Assembly: GCF_023700755.1 (NCBI RefSeq)
Contig: NZ_JAMKOJ010000010.1
Coordinates: 62,001 to 126,000 of the forward strand
Length of the DNA stretch: 64,000 bases
Origin: Allorhizobium sonneratiae
GTDB taxonomy: Bacteria; Pseudomonadota; Alphaproteobacteria; Rhizobiales; Rhizobiaceae
Reading direction: 5' to 3'
Below, in pieces: positions 40,910 to 49,975 of this stretch; position 1 is the stretch's first letter; each line of letters starts with the position of its first letter. Both the position numbers and the translations under genes were made by a program. The notes beneath the pieces are model-generated. The model did no database searches. It was not told where the DNA came from and saw only the letters and a list, made by a program, of their open reading frames with translations.

Positions 40910-41983
40910 TTACGGATCCATGGCCAGATCGAGCCGTTTGCCGTTGCCGTCGAAGATCAGCATCCTGGCGGGATCGAAACGGGCAACATATCTGTCGCCT
41001 GCTTTCAGGCCTCTGGCGCGGGTGTCGCTGATGGTCAGAAGATCGCCGCTTCCCGCACGCGCATGGATCAGCGTGTTGTTGCCGAGATGCTCGACAAACT
41101 CCACCGTAACCGGCATGGACAGAGCGGCTTCAGGATCGAAAGCCTCCGGGCGGATGCCGATGGTGAGGCTGGTGCCGAGGCTGAAAGGCAGGGTGACGGG
41201 GATCAGATGATCGCCATGCGCCGTCAGACGCAGGCCCGCTTCTTCGGTTTTGACCGGCAGGAAATTCATCCGCGGCGACCCGATAAAGCCTGCGACGAAG
41301 AGATTGTCCGGCCGGTCGTAAAGTTCGAGCGGCGTGCCGACCTGTTCGATCGCCCCGTCGCGCAGCACGACGATGCGGTCGGCCAGGGTCATCGCCTCCA
41401 CCTGATCGTGGGTGACATAGATGATCGTGGTGTTCAGCTCCCGATGCAGCCGGGCAATTTCGATGCGCATATGCACGCGCAAATCGGCATCAAGATTGGA
41501 AAGCGGCTCGTCGAACAGGAAAACCTGCGGATGACGCACGATGGCCCGACCGATGGCGACCCGCTGGCGCTGACCGCCGGACAGGTCTTTCGGGCGACGG
41601 TCCATCAGCTTTTCCAGACCGAGCGTGCGGGCGGCCTCCATTACCTGCTTTTCGATATCGGCCTTCGCCACACCGGCAAAACGCAGGGCAAAGCCCATAT
41701 TCTCCCGCACCGTCAGATGCGGATAAAGCGCATAGGACTGAAAAACCATGGCAATGCCGCGCTCGGATGGCTCGACATCGTTCATCCGCCGGCCACCAAT
41801 GAAGAGATCGCCGCCGGAAATGGTTTCCAGCCCGGCAATCATTCTGAGAAGCGTGGATTTTCCGCAGCCGGAGGGGCCGACAAAAACGATGAATTCCCGC
41901 TCGGCAATCTCCAGATCGACCCCCTTGATCACATCGAGAATGCCATAGTTCTTTCTCAGGCCGGAAAGCGTCAGCGTGCTCAT
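40910..41983 (-). CDS. Sugar ABC transporter ATP-binding protein (UgpC type)
   Basis: A 357-aa ATPase with Walker A GPSGCGKST (36-44), Q-loop MVFQSYALYPH, signature LSGGQ (134-138), Walker B VFLFDE (154-159), H-loop YVTHD and a TOBE-type C terminus. It is the last gene of the GH2 ABC operon, and its start overlaps the GH2 stop by 4 bp (ATGA). It probably energises the binding-protein/permease set encoded upstream at 44.2-47.3 kb. Confidence 0.92.
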   Translation of the reverse strand: MSTLTLSGLRKNYGILDVIKGVDLEIAEREFIVFVGPSGCGKSTLLRMIAGLETISGGDLFIGGRRMNDVEPSERGIAMVFQSYALYPHLTVRENMGFALRFAGVAKADIEKQVMEAARTLGLEKLMDRRPKDLSGGQRQRVAIGRAIVRHPQVFLFDEPLSNLDADLRVHMRIEIARLHRELNTTIIYVTHDQVEAMTLADRIVVLRDGAIEQVGTPLELYDRPDNLFVAGFIGSPRMNFLPVKTEEAGLRLTAHGDHLIPVTLPFSLGTSLTIGIRPEAFDPEAALSMPVTVEFVEHLGNNTLIHARAGSGDLLTISDTRARGLKAGDRYVARFDPARMLIFDGNGKRLDLAMDP

Positions 41984-44229
41984 GCACCACCTCCCGCGCT
42001 GGCCGAAAGGCTGACCCGCACCGTGCCGAGCCGGGCATGGGTGACGCTGGCTGCAATTGCACCCCTGCCCCGCGCCTGAAGCCAGAAACCGGTCGAGCCG
42101 CCATTGAGCGATACAAGGCTCGGGCCGATCAGGTCTGCCGGGCCATCAATGGCAATCGAGACCGGTTCGAACAGGAAGGGCAGCTTGTTGCCGACCTGAT
42201 CGAGCACCCGCACCATGACCCGTACGCTGTCTTCTGCGCCGATATTGACGGTATCCGGCTTTACTTGCAGCGTGGTTGCCACGGGGTCGGCGACATACTG
42301 CACCTCGGCCACCTTCTTGCCGCCGATATAGCCGATGCAGGTGACATTCTGCCAGCCCATGCCCCAATGGCCGAACTCCTGATTGGGATAATCTTCGCGT
42401 TTGATGATTACCGGCGGATGCGGCAGATGGGCAAAGCGCTCACGGTCGGGCGTGAAACGCCGGGGCGGCATGCCGCCGCTGACCAGTTCCACTTCATCAC
42501 AATTGGTCAGGATGATCAGCGGCAGCACGCCGCCGAAATTGCGCTCACCCCGCGTCCAGAAGGTCACTGGCTTCAGGATCACCCCCTCTTCCGGCTCACA
42601 CTGGCTGGCATAGGCGAAGGCGGCAAATTTCGGCTCGCGGAACATGTCCATCACGCCATGATGGCAGATGCGGTCACCCGCGCCGAAATCCTTGTGGGTG
42701 TTGTAATCGAAAGCGCACCAGCCAAGGGCGCCGGCAATCTGCGGATCGCCATAGGCGGCATTCAAGACGTCGAGATGGCGGATGACATGTTCGGCCTGCC
42801 GCTGTTCCTGATCATAGGCCTTGGTCGGATACATATGACCGTTGAATTCGGTGATCATATAGGGCACGGCGTGATCGAGGCCGGTGACTTTCTGCTGCGG
42901 CCTCAACGGCGTGCGCGGCTGATCGGGGTTGATTTCCTCCATGCCGAGGATGAAATCATTCATCGAATAGACATCCTCAAGAAGCTCGCTGTCGGTAATG
43001 CAGCGCACGCCCGTGGTCGGCCTTGTCGTGTCGAGGCTGCGGGCAACCCGGTTGGTCTCGACATAAAAATCGTGATTGTCCTTGGATTCGTTGATGCGCA
43101 CGCCCCAGAGCACAATGGAGGGATGGTTCCAGTCGCGCCGGATCATCTGGCGGACATTCTCGACCGAAGCCGCCTGCCAGGCTTTGTCGCCGATATGCTG
43201 CCAGCCGGGAATTTCCTCGAAAACCAGAAGGCCAATCTCGTCGCAGCGATCGAGAAAGCATTTTGACTGCGGATAATGCGAGGTGCGCACCATGTTGAGC
43301 TTCAGCTCATGCTTTAAAATATCGGCGTCCCCTTCCTGCGCGGCACGGCCCAGCGCGTAGCCGATATAGGGGAAGGACTGGTGACGGTTGAGACCGCGCA
43401 GCTTGATCAGACGGCCATTCAGCCGAAACCCTTCGGTGGTGAACGCAATGTCGCGGAAGCCAAAACGGATGCGCTGCGCATCATGGCTGCCGGAAACCTC
43501 AAGCGTCAGCACCAGCTCGTAAAGCGCTGGCTGATGCAGATCCCAAAGCGTGATATTTGTGAGATCCGTCAGCTCGATATGCGCCGTCTCGCCGGTCACC
43601 TCGACTGTGCTTTTGCCAAGCTCCACCCCGTCCCGGTCGATCAACGAGGCCGTCAGCGATCCTGCAATCGCTATCTTTTGCGGATTGGCCAGCGTCACCG
43701 AAACCGTCACCCGCTTGTTTTCAGAAAGCGCCTCCGGCGTTTCGATCTTGGCGTTTTCAATCGAAACCGGATCGGTCACCTTCAGCCAGACATCGCGGTA
43801 GATACCGGCATAGGTGAGATAGTCGATGCGCGCGCCAAAGGGCGGAATGGCGGGATTTTCCGAACCGTCAACCTTGACGGTCAAAAGATTGTCACCCGGC
43901 GTCAAAAGCCCGGTCAGCCGCACCTCGAAGGGCGTATAACCATCCGGATGACGGCCGATCTCCTGGCCATTGAGATAGACGACGCTGTCGGCCATTGCCC
44001 CGTCAAAAACCAGTGACACCTCCTTGCCATCGAAAGCGGGATCGGCGGTCAGAGTCTTCTGATAGGTGAAGGCCTGCCAGTAGGATTTTTCGTCGAAATA
44101 GGCAAAGGGCAGTTCCACTGCCGAATGCGGCAGGGTGACGGCCTGCCCCTCCTGACGCGTGCCTGCCTTGTCGGCGTCGAAACCGGGATAAAAAATCCAG
44201 TCGTGATTGAAAGCGGTGATGGAGCGCAT
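41980..44229 (-). CDS. Glycoside hydrolase family 2 protein (beta-galactosidase/glucuronidase-like)
   Basis: A 749-aa GH2 enzyme with the usual sugar-binding, immunoglobulin-like and TIM-barrel domains. GH2 signatures: LRGLNRHQSFPYIG (278-290), acid/base E381 in WGVRINES and nucleophile E461 in ITEFNGH. No signal peptide is present (MRSITAFNHDWIFYPGF), so the imported glycoside is hydrolysed in the cytoplasm. It lies between the permease and ATPase genes of one operon. Beta-galactoside, beta-glucuronide or beta-mannoside specificity cannot be told from sequence alone. Confidence 0.9.
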   Translation of the reverse strand: MRSITAFNHDWIFYPGFDADKAGTRQEGQAVTLPHSAVELPFAYFDEKSYWQAFTYQKTLTADPAFDGKEVSLVFDGAMADSVVYLNGQEIGRHPDGYTPFEVRLTGLLTPGDNLLTVKVDGSENPAIPPFGARIDYLTYAGIYRDVWLKVTDPVSIENAKIETPEALSENKRVTVSVTLANPQKIAIAGSLTASLIDRDGVELGKSTVEVTGETAHIELTDLTNITLWDLHQPALYELVLTLEVSGSHDAQRIRFGFRDIAFTTEGFRLNGRLIKLRGLNRHQSFPYIGYALGRAAQEGDADILKHELKLNMVRTSHYPQSKCFLDRCDEIGLLVFEEIPGWQHIGDKAWQAASVENVRQMIRRDWNHPSIVLWGVRINESKDNHDFYVETNRVARSLDTTRPTTGVRCITDSELLEDVYSMNDFILGMEEINPDQPRTPLRPQQKVTGLDHAVPYMITEFNGHMYPTKAYDQEQRQAEHVIRHLDVLNAAYGDPQIAGALGWCAFDYNTHKDFGAGDRICHHGVMDMFREPKFAAFAYASQCEPEEGVILKPVTFWTRGERNFGGVLPLIILTNCDEVELVSGGMPPRRFTPDRERFAHLPHPPVIIKREDYPNQEFGHWGMGWQNVTCIGYIGGKKVAEVQYVADPVATTLQVKPDTVNIGAEDSVRVMVRVLDQVGNKLPFLFEPVSIAIDGPADLIGPSLVSLNGGSTGFWLQARGRGAIAASVTHARLGTVRVSLSASAGGGA

Positions 44230-44238
44230 GGGAGAACC

Positions 44239-45057
44239 TTATTTGACAGAACCGAGCATGCCGGCAACAAATTGCCGTTGCAGCACGAAGAACAGGATGA
44301 GTGTGGGCAGGGTGGCAAGAACGGTTGCCACCAGAATGACGCCGAAATCCGGCGTATAGGCCGAGGTGAGCGCCGAGAGCACAAGGGTGATGGTTTTCAT
44401 ATCCGGCGTTTGCAGCACGATCAGCGGCCAGAGATAGTTGTTCCAGTTGGCCATGAAGACGATGATCGTCGCCGCCGCATAGGTAGAGCGCATCGATGGC
44501 ATGTAGACGAAGAGGAAAATCTGCCATTCCTTCAGTCCGTCAATGCGGGCTGCATCGCGCAGTTCCAGCGGGAAGGCCTTGGTGGCCTGGCGGAAATAGA
44601 AAATGATGAAGATCGAGGCGACCGTCGGCAACAGCACGGCGGCAAAGGTGTTGGCAAGCCCGCTTCTTGCCACCATGACGAAAAGCGGCACCATCAGCGC
44701 AGCAAAGGGAATGGACAAAAGCAGCAACAACAGCCGAAACAGCCGCTCGCTCAGACGGGTGCGAAACATCTCGAAGCCATAACCGGCCATGGACGAGATC
44801 AGCAGCGTCAGCACCGTGCCGACAAGCGCCAGTTCCGCCGAATTGGCAAAAACGCGCGGCACATCGACCTGTTGAAAGAAGGTGCCGACATTGGACCACA
44901 AGGCCGTGCCGAAACTGGCCTTGCCCTTGATGATGTCGGCGGAGCGGTTGGTGGCCCCAACCAGCATCCAGTAAAAGGGAAAGATCGAGGCGAAGGCCGC
45001 CGCCGACAGGACGGCATAGCTTGCGCCATAGCGCAGCGTGCGGGAAAGATGGCTCAT
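44239..45057 (-). CDS. Sugar ABC transporter permease (MalG type)
   Basis: A 272-aa inner-membrane permease with six membrane segments and an EAA-type loop LELRDAARIDGLKEWQIFLF. It overlaps the upstream permease by 4 bp (ATGA) and lies 9 bp before the GH2 start, so the operon is tightly packed. It belongs to a carbohydrate uptake-1 type importer. Confidence 0.88.
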   Translation of the reverse strand: MSHLSRTLRYGASYAVLSAAAFASIFPFYWMLVGATNRSADIIKGKASFGTALWSNVGTFFQQVDVPRVFANSAELALVGTVLTLLISSMAGYGFEMFRTRLSERLFRLLLLLLSIPFAALMVPLFVMVARSGLANTFAAVLLPTVASIFIIFYFRQATKAFPLELRDAARIDGLKEWQIFLFVYMPSMRSTYAAATIIVFMANWNNYLWPLIVLQTPDMKTITLVLSALTSAYTPDFGVILVATVLATLPTLILFFVLQRQFVAGMLGSVK

Positions 45058-45935
45058 TTTCTGTCCCTCGCGATCAGGAACTGCACGAGGCTCAGCACCG
45101 CGACCATCACGACGATGACATAGGAGACCGTGGCCGAATACCCGAAACTGGGCATGAACTGGAAGGTGAGATTGTAGATATAGAGCGACAGCGTCAGCGT
45201 GGCATCGCCCGGCCCGCCGCGGGTGATGGTGTTGACCTCGTCGAAAAGCTGCAAGGTGCCGATGGTCGAGACGATGCTGGTAAACAGGATCACCGGCTTC
45301 AACAGCGGAATGGTGATGCGGAAGAACCTTGCCCGCGCCGGAATGCCGTCGATGCGCGCCGCTTCATAGATCGACGGGTCGATATTCTGGAGAGCGGCGA
45401 GATAAAAGATCATGTTATAGCCCATCCAGCGCCAGGTGATGGAGAGGATGATCATGATCTTGGCCCAGAACGGATCGGTCAGCCAAGGAACGGGGCCTGA
45501 AACCGCATGGATCGCCATGAGAAAATGGTTGACGATGCCGTCGCTCTCGAACATCGAGCGAAACACGGCGGCATAGGCCACCAGCGAGGTGACGCAGGGC
45601 AGGAAAATCGCCGTGCGGAAAAAACCGCGCCCGATCAGCCTGCTGTCATTGAGCAGCACGGCAAAGACCAGCGCCAGCGTCAGCATGATCGGCACCTGCA
45701 CCACGAAAAACAGACAGGTATTGGTCAGTGCATGCAGAAAGACCTGATCGTGAAACAGTCTTTCGATATTGGCGAAACCGCCAAAGCGCAAATTATTGCC
45801 CTTGCCGACCTGCAGACTGACCCAGAGCGACCAGAGGATCGGATAGATCATGAAAATGCCGAGCAACGTCAGGGCCGGCATCATGAAGGGCCAGCCGCCG
45901 AGACCGGACCTGCGGGCAGTGGTGGAGTGGTTCAA
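45054..45935 (-). CDS. Sugar ABC transporter permease (MalF type)
   Basis: A 293-aa inner-membrane permease. About six membrane segments and an EAA loop PSIYEAARIDGIPARARFFR are present, with the late DEVNTITRGGPGDAT segment typical of UgpA/MalF-like permeases. It lies 86 bp after the binding-protein gene and overlaps the next permease by 4 bp. Confidence 0.88.
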   Translation of the reverse strand: MNHSTTARRSGLGGWPFMMPALTLLGIFMIYPILWSLWVSLQVGKGNNLRFGGFANIERLFHDQVFLHALTNTCLFFVVQVPIMLTLALVFAVLLNDSRLIGRGFFRTAIFLPCVTSLVAYAAVFRSMFESDGIVNHFLMAIHAVSGPVPWLTDPFWAKIMIILSITWRWMGYNMIFYLAALQNIDPSIYEAARIDGIPARARFFRITIPLLKPVILFTSIVSTIGTLQLFDEVNTITRGGPGDATLTLSLYIYNLTFQFMPSFGYSATVSYVIVVMVAVLSLVQFLIARDRK

Positions 45936-46021
45936 TGGTCTTCTCCGCCAGAATTACGGATAATAATGCATGCCAAGGCAGAGCGCGAGGACATATCAGC
46001 CCCCGCACCCTGCATCCCGCA

Positions 46022-47311
46022 TTACTGGATCTGCTGTTCCACCCGGTCGTTGATCGCCTTCAGCGCATCATCGACGCTACCACCCTTGGCAAGGGCCGGA
46101 AGTTGAGCCTGAATGGCGGCGTTTGCTTCCTGGGTGAAAGTGCCGTAATCGACGGACGGCACCTTTTCCAGCCACTCGGAAAAATTCTCCCAGACCGGCT
46201 GATTGCCGAAGAAGGGGTCTTTCGCCTTATAGGCATCGCCCTTGCGGGCCGCGAGCAGTGAGCCGACCGCGCCCTGCTTGACCAGAATATCCTGATAGAA
46301 GCCGATATCGCCCGCCCAGATTTTATTGAGAAAATCGATGGCGTCTTTCTTGTCCTTGGACGAGGTCAAGACATACCAGCTCGATCCGCCCCAGTTGGAA
46401 TAATGGGTGGCACCCTTGACGCCATCAAGCTTCGGTAGCGGCGCAATGCCCCATTTACCGGACTGATCGGGACTGCCCTTGATGGTTCCGGCCATCCAGG
46501 CACCGGAAGGCACAGCCACAACATCGCCGGCGGTAAAGGCTGCGGTATAAGCCGACCAGCCGGACACCGGCTTGACGATGCCCGCTTTCCACAGATCCGC
46601 ATAGGTCTGGAGCGCAGCCTTCAGCGGCGCATTATCGAGAATATCGAGAGAACCGTCCGGCTTGAAGAACCACCTGCCCGCCGATTGCATCATGGCGCGC
46701 ACCAGCCCGGCCTCATTGAAATCGAGATCAATGAAGTCATGCCCGGTTTTGGCTTTGACATCCTTGGCGATCTTGATCAGCCCGTCCCAGGTGACATCAT
46801 TCAGGTCCGAAGGCTTATATCCCGCCTTTTCCATGTAATCGGTGCGGTAAAACAGGCCGGTCACACCGGAATCGAACGGTACCGAATAGGATTTGCCCTT
46901 CAGCGTTGCCGCGGCCACCTTGTAGGCAGCGAATTTCTTCATGTCGATGGCGTCTGACAACGGCTCAAAAGCCGAGGGAAAGGATTGCAGAAAGCGCTGG
47001 GCGTTGTCGTCCTGAATGAGAACGATATCCGGCAGCCCGTCGGTGACACCGGCCATCAGCTGGGTCTGCAGCTTCTGCTTGATGTCCTCCTGGGCGATAT
47101 TATCGACAGTGATTTTCACATCAGGATTGATTTTTGCATAACGGGCCGCCGCTTCCTGCATGGCAGGCACATTGAAATCCGGGTCCCAGCACCAGACCGT
47201 CAGAGTAGCAGCGCTGGCAGCCCCTGCGGCAAAGGTCATCGCCGCCGCCAGAACCCCTGTCAATACGGAGATGCGCGCTGCGCGTCGACCATGGCCTTGT
47301 CCCTGCTTCAT
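46022..47311 (-). CDS. Sugar ABC transporter substrate-binding protein
   Basis: A 429-aa periplasmic family-1 solute-binding protein. A signal peptide (RISVLTGVLAAAMTFAAGAASA) precedes ATLTVWCWDPDFNVPAMQEA, characteristic of the carbohydrate uptake-1 family. The start at 47311 (MKQGQGHGRR) is chosen because AGGGTGAGG is just upstream; 47341 is also in frame. It heads the operon with two permeases, GH2 and the ATPase. The ligand is probably an oligosaccharide or glycoside. Confidence 0.88.
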   Translation of the reverse strand: MKQGQGHGRRAARISVLTGVLAAAMTFAAGAASAATLTVWCWDPDFNVPAMQEAAARYAKINPDVKITVDNIAQEDIKQKLQTQLMAGVTDGLPDIVLIQDDNAQRFLQSFPSAFEPLSDAIDMKKFAAYKVAAATLKGKSYSVPFDSGVTGLFYRTDYMEKAGYKPSDLNDVTWDGLIKIAKDVKAKTGHDFIDLDFNEAGLVRAMMQSAGRWFFKPDGSLDILDNAPLKAALQTYADLWKAGIVKPVSGWSAYTAAFTAGDVVAVPSGAWMAGTIKGSPDQSGKWGIAPLPKLDGVKGATHYSNWGGSSWYVLTSSKDKKDAIDFLNKIWAGDIGFYQDILVKQGAVGSLLAARKGDAYKAKDPFFGNQPVWENFSEWLEKVPSVDYGTFTQEANAAIQAQLPALAKGGSVDDALKAINDRVEQQIQ

Positions 47312-47743
47312 ATCCTCACCCTTTCCGAAGCCTGTATCCAACGAGATGAGGGAGCATAGCAGAGGAGAAATTCACCGGCAATATTCACTGGTATTTTTAC
47401 TGAAAATTTCTCTAGCCCGGATTTACCTTGACAAACCGACCCCACGCCCAACCTGAAATGTGCGCTACCTTACAGCATCGCGCTTGCGTCAAAAGCAGAT
47501 AAGACACTGAAAAAATTTGTAAATTCGTCATGCGTTTACGCAAGCCTGAGCGCATAAATGCTTGGCCAGGTAAAGCCTGTCAAAAACCATAGGCTTGCGG
47601 ATGCGTGCATCCCTTGGAACTTTGTCTTTGTTGTCTGACCTATGTCCCGAGAAACGGGTGAAACAGTTTTCCGTCCGGACATGCTGAATGAGAGCACATT
47701 GCGGCTTATCAGCCTCATGCGACATGCTTTCGCACCGTGCGCA
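47312..47743. other. Intergenic region upstream of the GH2 ABC operon
   Basis: No supported CDS. It contains a palindromic repeat at 47642-47682 and an AT-rich segment near 47370-47410 that is the best place for the operon promoter (minus-strand TTGTCA near 47430). A short palindrome-like TGCGTTTACGCA lies at 47531-47542. Confidence 0.4.
47642..47682. repeat. Rhizobial intergenic palindromic element (copy 2)
   Basis: ATGTCC (47642-47647) and GGACAT (47677-47682) flank CGAGAAACGGGTGAAACAG and TTTTCCGTCC, the same layout as 38821-38879. Confidence 0.55.
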
Positions 47744-48754
47744 TTATCCTGTCGTTGCAGACAGCGTGCCGCCCGTAATCAGGGTAAAGCCGAGATCGAG
47801 ACTTTGTGCAGGCGCGTCGCTTAAAAACAATTCGGCGGCACGCATTCCGATCTCGATGCGCGGCGTCAACACGCTGGCAATCGGCTGCGGCGTGTGGCGA
47901 CAGATGTCGAGAGCATTGAAACCAATAATGGCAAGCCTCTCCGGCACGGAAAGGCCGGTGCCGAGACAGTGGAAATAACCACCCAGCGCCATATCGTCAT
48001 TGGAAAAATACACCGCATCTATATCGCCATGTCGCCTGAGAAGTGCTGCAAGCCCCGCCTTGCCCGCACCGACTGATGAAGGCGCATGGCAGATTTCCAC
48101 GGCTGCAAGCGAAAGACCCTGAGCGCCAAGCCCTTCGACAAAGCCGTTGAACCGTTTGGCACTGCGGCGGTCGCGTTCCAGATCATGGCCGACATAGGCT
48201 ATTCTGCGCCGTCCGGCAGCAATCAGCCGCTCCGCCGTCTCCCGGCCCGCAGCCACATGAGAAAAGCCGACGGCAATGTCCAGCGGTTCGCCATCAATGT
48301 CCATGAGTTCGACGATGCGGCAGCCGGAGGCGCGCAGCATACGGCGCGTGCCTTCAGTATGTTCAAGGCCAACCAGCATCACCGCCGCCGGTCGCCAGGC
48401 CAGAACCGCCGCCACCAGCGCCTCCTCCTTCTCCGGATCATAATCGGTGACGGCGAAGACGGCCTGACGCTGTCGCGTCTCCAGCGTTCTGGTAATGCCG
48501 CTCAAAAGATCGGCAAAGACGATGTTGGACAGCGAGGGCACGACAATGGCCACCAGCGGATTGCCAGTGGAGGCGAGCGCGCCTGCAATCCGGTTCGGCA
48601 CATAGCCCAGCCGCTCCACCGCCTCCATGACCCGGGCGCGGGTCTTTTGCGAAAACGAACCATGATTGCGCAGCACCCGCGACACCGTACTTTCGCCCAC
48701 GCCTGCCGCTTCGGCGACATCCGTGAGGGTGATGGCAGCGGTTTTCTGGTCCAT
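47744..48754 (-). CDS. LacI-family transcriptional regulator (GntR/gluconate-like)
   Basis: A 336-aa repressor. An N-terminal HTH (LTDVAEAAGVGESTVSRVLR, about 10-29) is followed by a ligand domain with NPLVAIVVPSLSNIVFADLL. It resembles the gluconate-type LacI members. Divergent from ltnD, with three perfect 14-bp palindromes in between; those palindromes are its most likely operators. It may sense threonate or a related sugar acid. It is also upstream of the GH2 ABC operon on the same strand. Confidence 0.88.
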   Translation of the reverse strand: MDQKTAAITLTDVAEAAGVGESTVSRVLRNHGSFSQKTRARVMEAVERLGYVPNRIAGALASTGNPLVAIVVPSLSNIVFADLLSGITRTLETRQRQAVFAVTDYDPEKEEALVAAVLAWRPAAVMLVGLEHTEGTRRMLRASGCRIVELMDIDGEPLDIAVGFSHVAAGRETAERLIAAGRRRIAYVGHDLERDRRSAKRFNGFVEGLGAQGLSLAAVEICHAPSSVGAGKAGLAALLRRHGDIDAVYFSNDDMALGGYFHCLGTGLSVPERLAIIGFNALDICRHTPQPIASVLTPRIEIGMRAAELFLSDAPAQSLDLGFTLITGGTLSATTG

Positions 48755-48821
48755 GGGTCAGAGCCGTTCAAGCGGAGGAATCATGGTTCCAGTCTATCGC
48801 GCCGTTGACGGCGCAATTCAA

Positions 48822-48890
48822 TGGCAGCGCTGCCAGAATAGTTATTGGCAGCGCTGCCAAAATCCGTTACAGAAAATGGCAGCGCTGCCA
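48822..48890. promoter_or_regulatory. Three perfect LacI-type operators (TGGCAGCGCTGCCA)
   Basis: TGGCAGCGCTGCCA, a perfect 14-bp palindrome with central CG, occurs at 48822-48835, 48846-48859 and 48877-48890 (centres 24 and 31 bp apart). It lies between the leftward lacI-type gene and ltnD, about 160 bp before the ltnD start. Confidence 0.85.
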
Positions 48891-49046
48891 ACAAATGAAC
48901 TCGCTTGGCAAACGCGCAGTCTCTCTGGTGATCGGCTGTGTCGCAACGCTGTGCGTGCCGGCCAGAACGGTCAACCGCTGAAGCCTCGCCGTCTCCATCC
49001 GGCCCATCTGGCGGGATGGATTTTCTGATTTACAAGGAGACGTTAC

Positions 49047-49973
49047 ATGTCCGTTTCTCAAGCCGCCGCCACAAAGAACACTGCCGCCGTGATCGGCCTC
49101 GGCTCCATGGGGTTCGGCATGGCGCTTTCGCTCAAAAGAGCAGGTTTTACCGTGCTCGGCGCCGATGTTTCGGCTGAGGCCGTGGCGCGCTTCGTCGCAG
49201 AAGGCGGACGCGGCATCGACACCCTCAAAGCCGAGATCGGCGCGGCCGATGTCGTCGTCTCGGTCGTCGTCAATGCCGCCCAGACCGAAACCGTGCTCTT
49301 CGGCGAAAACGGCATTGCCGATGCCATGCGTCCGGGCACGGTCTTCATCTCGTCTGCCACCATGGATCCGGCCATTGCCCGCGCGCTCTCCGCCCGGCTG
49401 GAGGCAAAAGGCGTGCATTATCTCGACGCGCCGATTTCCGGCGGTGCGGCGCGCGCCGCAAAAGGCGAGTTGACGATCATGGCCTCCGGCACGGACGCCG
49501 CCTTTGCCGCCGCCCGCCCGGCACTCGACGCCATGGCCACAAAGGTTTATGAACTGGGCGCAGAAGCAGGCTTCGGCACCGCATTCAAGATGATCAACCA
49601 GCTTCTGGCGGGCGTGCATATCGCCGCCGCCTGCGAGGCAATCGCCTTTGCCGCCAAGCAGGGTCTTGATCTGACCAAGGTCTATGAGGTGATCACCGCG
49701 TCTGCCGGCAATTCCTGGATGTTTGAAAACCGCATTCCGCATGTGCTGGCCGGAGATTATACGCCGCTCAGTGCCGTCGATATCTTCGTCAAGGATCTCG
49801 GCATCATTCAGGACATGGCCCGCGCCGAGCGCTATCCGGTTCCCTTGAGTGCGGCGGCCCTGCAAGTCTATCTTGCCGCCTCCGGTTCTGGCATGGGGCG
49901 CGATGACGATTCCTCGCTGGCCAGGCTTTATGCCCAGCTTTCCGGTGCCCGACTTCCTGAAAAGGCGAATTGA
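49047..49973 (+). CDS. ltnD: L-threonate dehydrogenase
   Basis: A 308-aa NAD-dependent beta-hydroxyacid dehydrogenase that should oxidise L-threonate to 2-oxo-L-tetronate. GLGSMG (17-22) binds NAD, DAPISGG (127-133) is the substrate loop, and K181 in FKMINQLLAG is the catalytic lysine. The family alone cannot separate it from hydroxyisobutyrate dehydrogenases; the identity comes from the order ltnD-otnI-otnK-otnC, the published threonate set. AAGGAG lies about 10 bp before the ATG. Confidence 0.85.
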   Translation: MSVSQAAATKNTAAVIGLGSMGFGMALSLKRAGFTVLGADVSAEAVARFVAEGGRGIDTLKAEIGAADVVVSVVVNAAQTETVLFGENGIADAMRPGTVFISSATMDPAIARALSARLEAKGVHYLDAPISGGAARAAKGELTIMASGTDAAFAAARPALDAMATKVYELGAEAGFGTAFKMINQLLAGVHIAAACEAIAFAAKQGLDLTKVYEVITASAGNSWMFENRIPHVLAGDYTPLSAVDIFVKDLGIIQDMARAERYPVPLSAAALQVYLAASGSGMGRDDDSSLARLYAQLSGARLPEKAN

Positions 49974-49975
49974 TC

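Noticed and set aside
47531-47542. TGCGTTTACGCA as a LacI operator for the GH2 ABC operon
   Set aside because: Single, imperfect and 220 bp from the start; no second copy, so there is no support beyond its partial symmetry.
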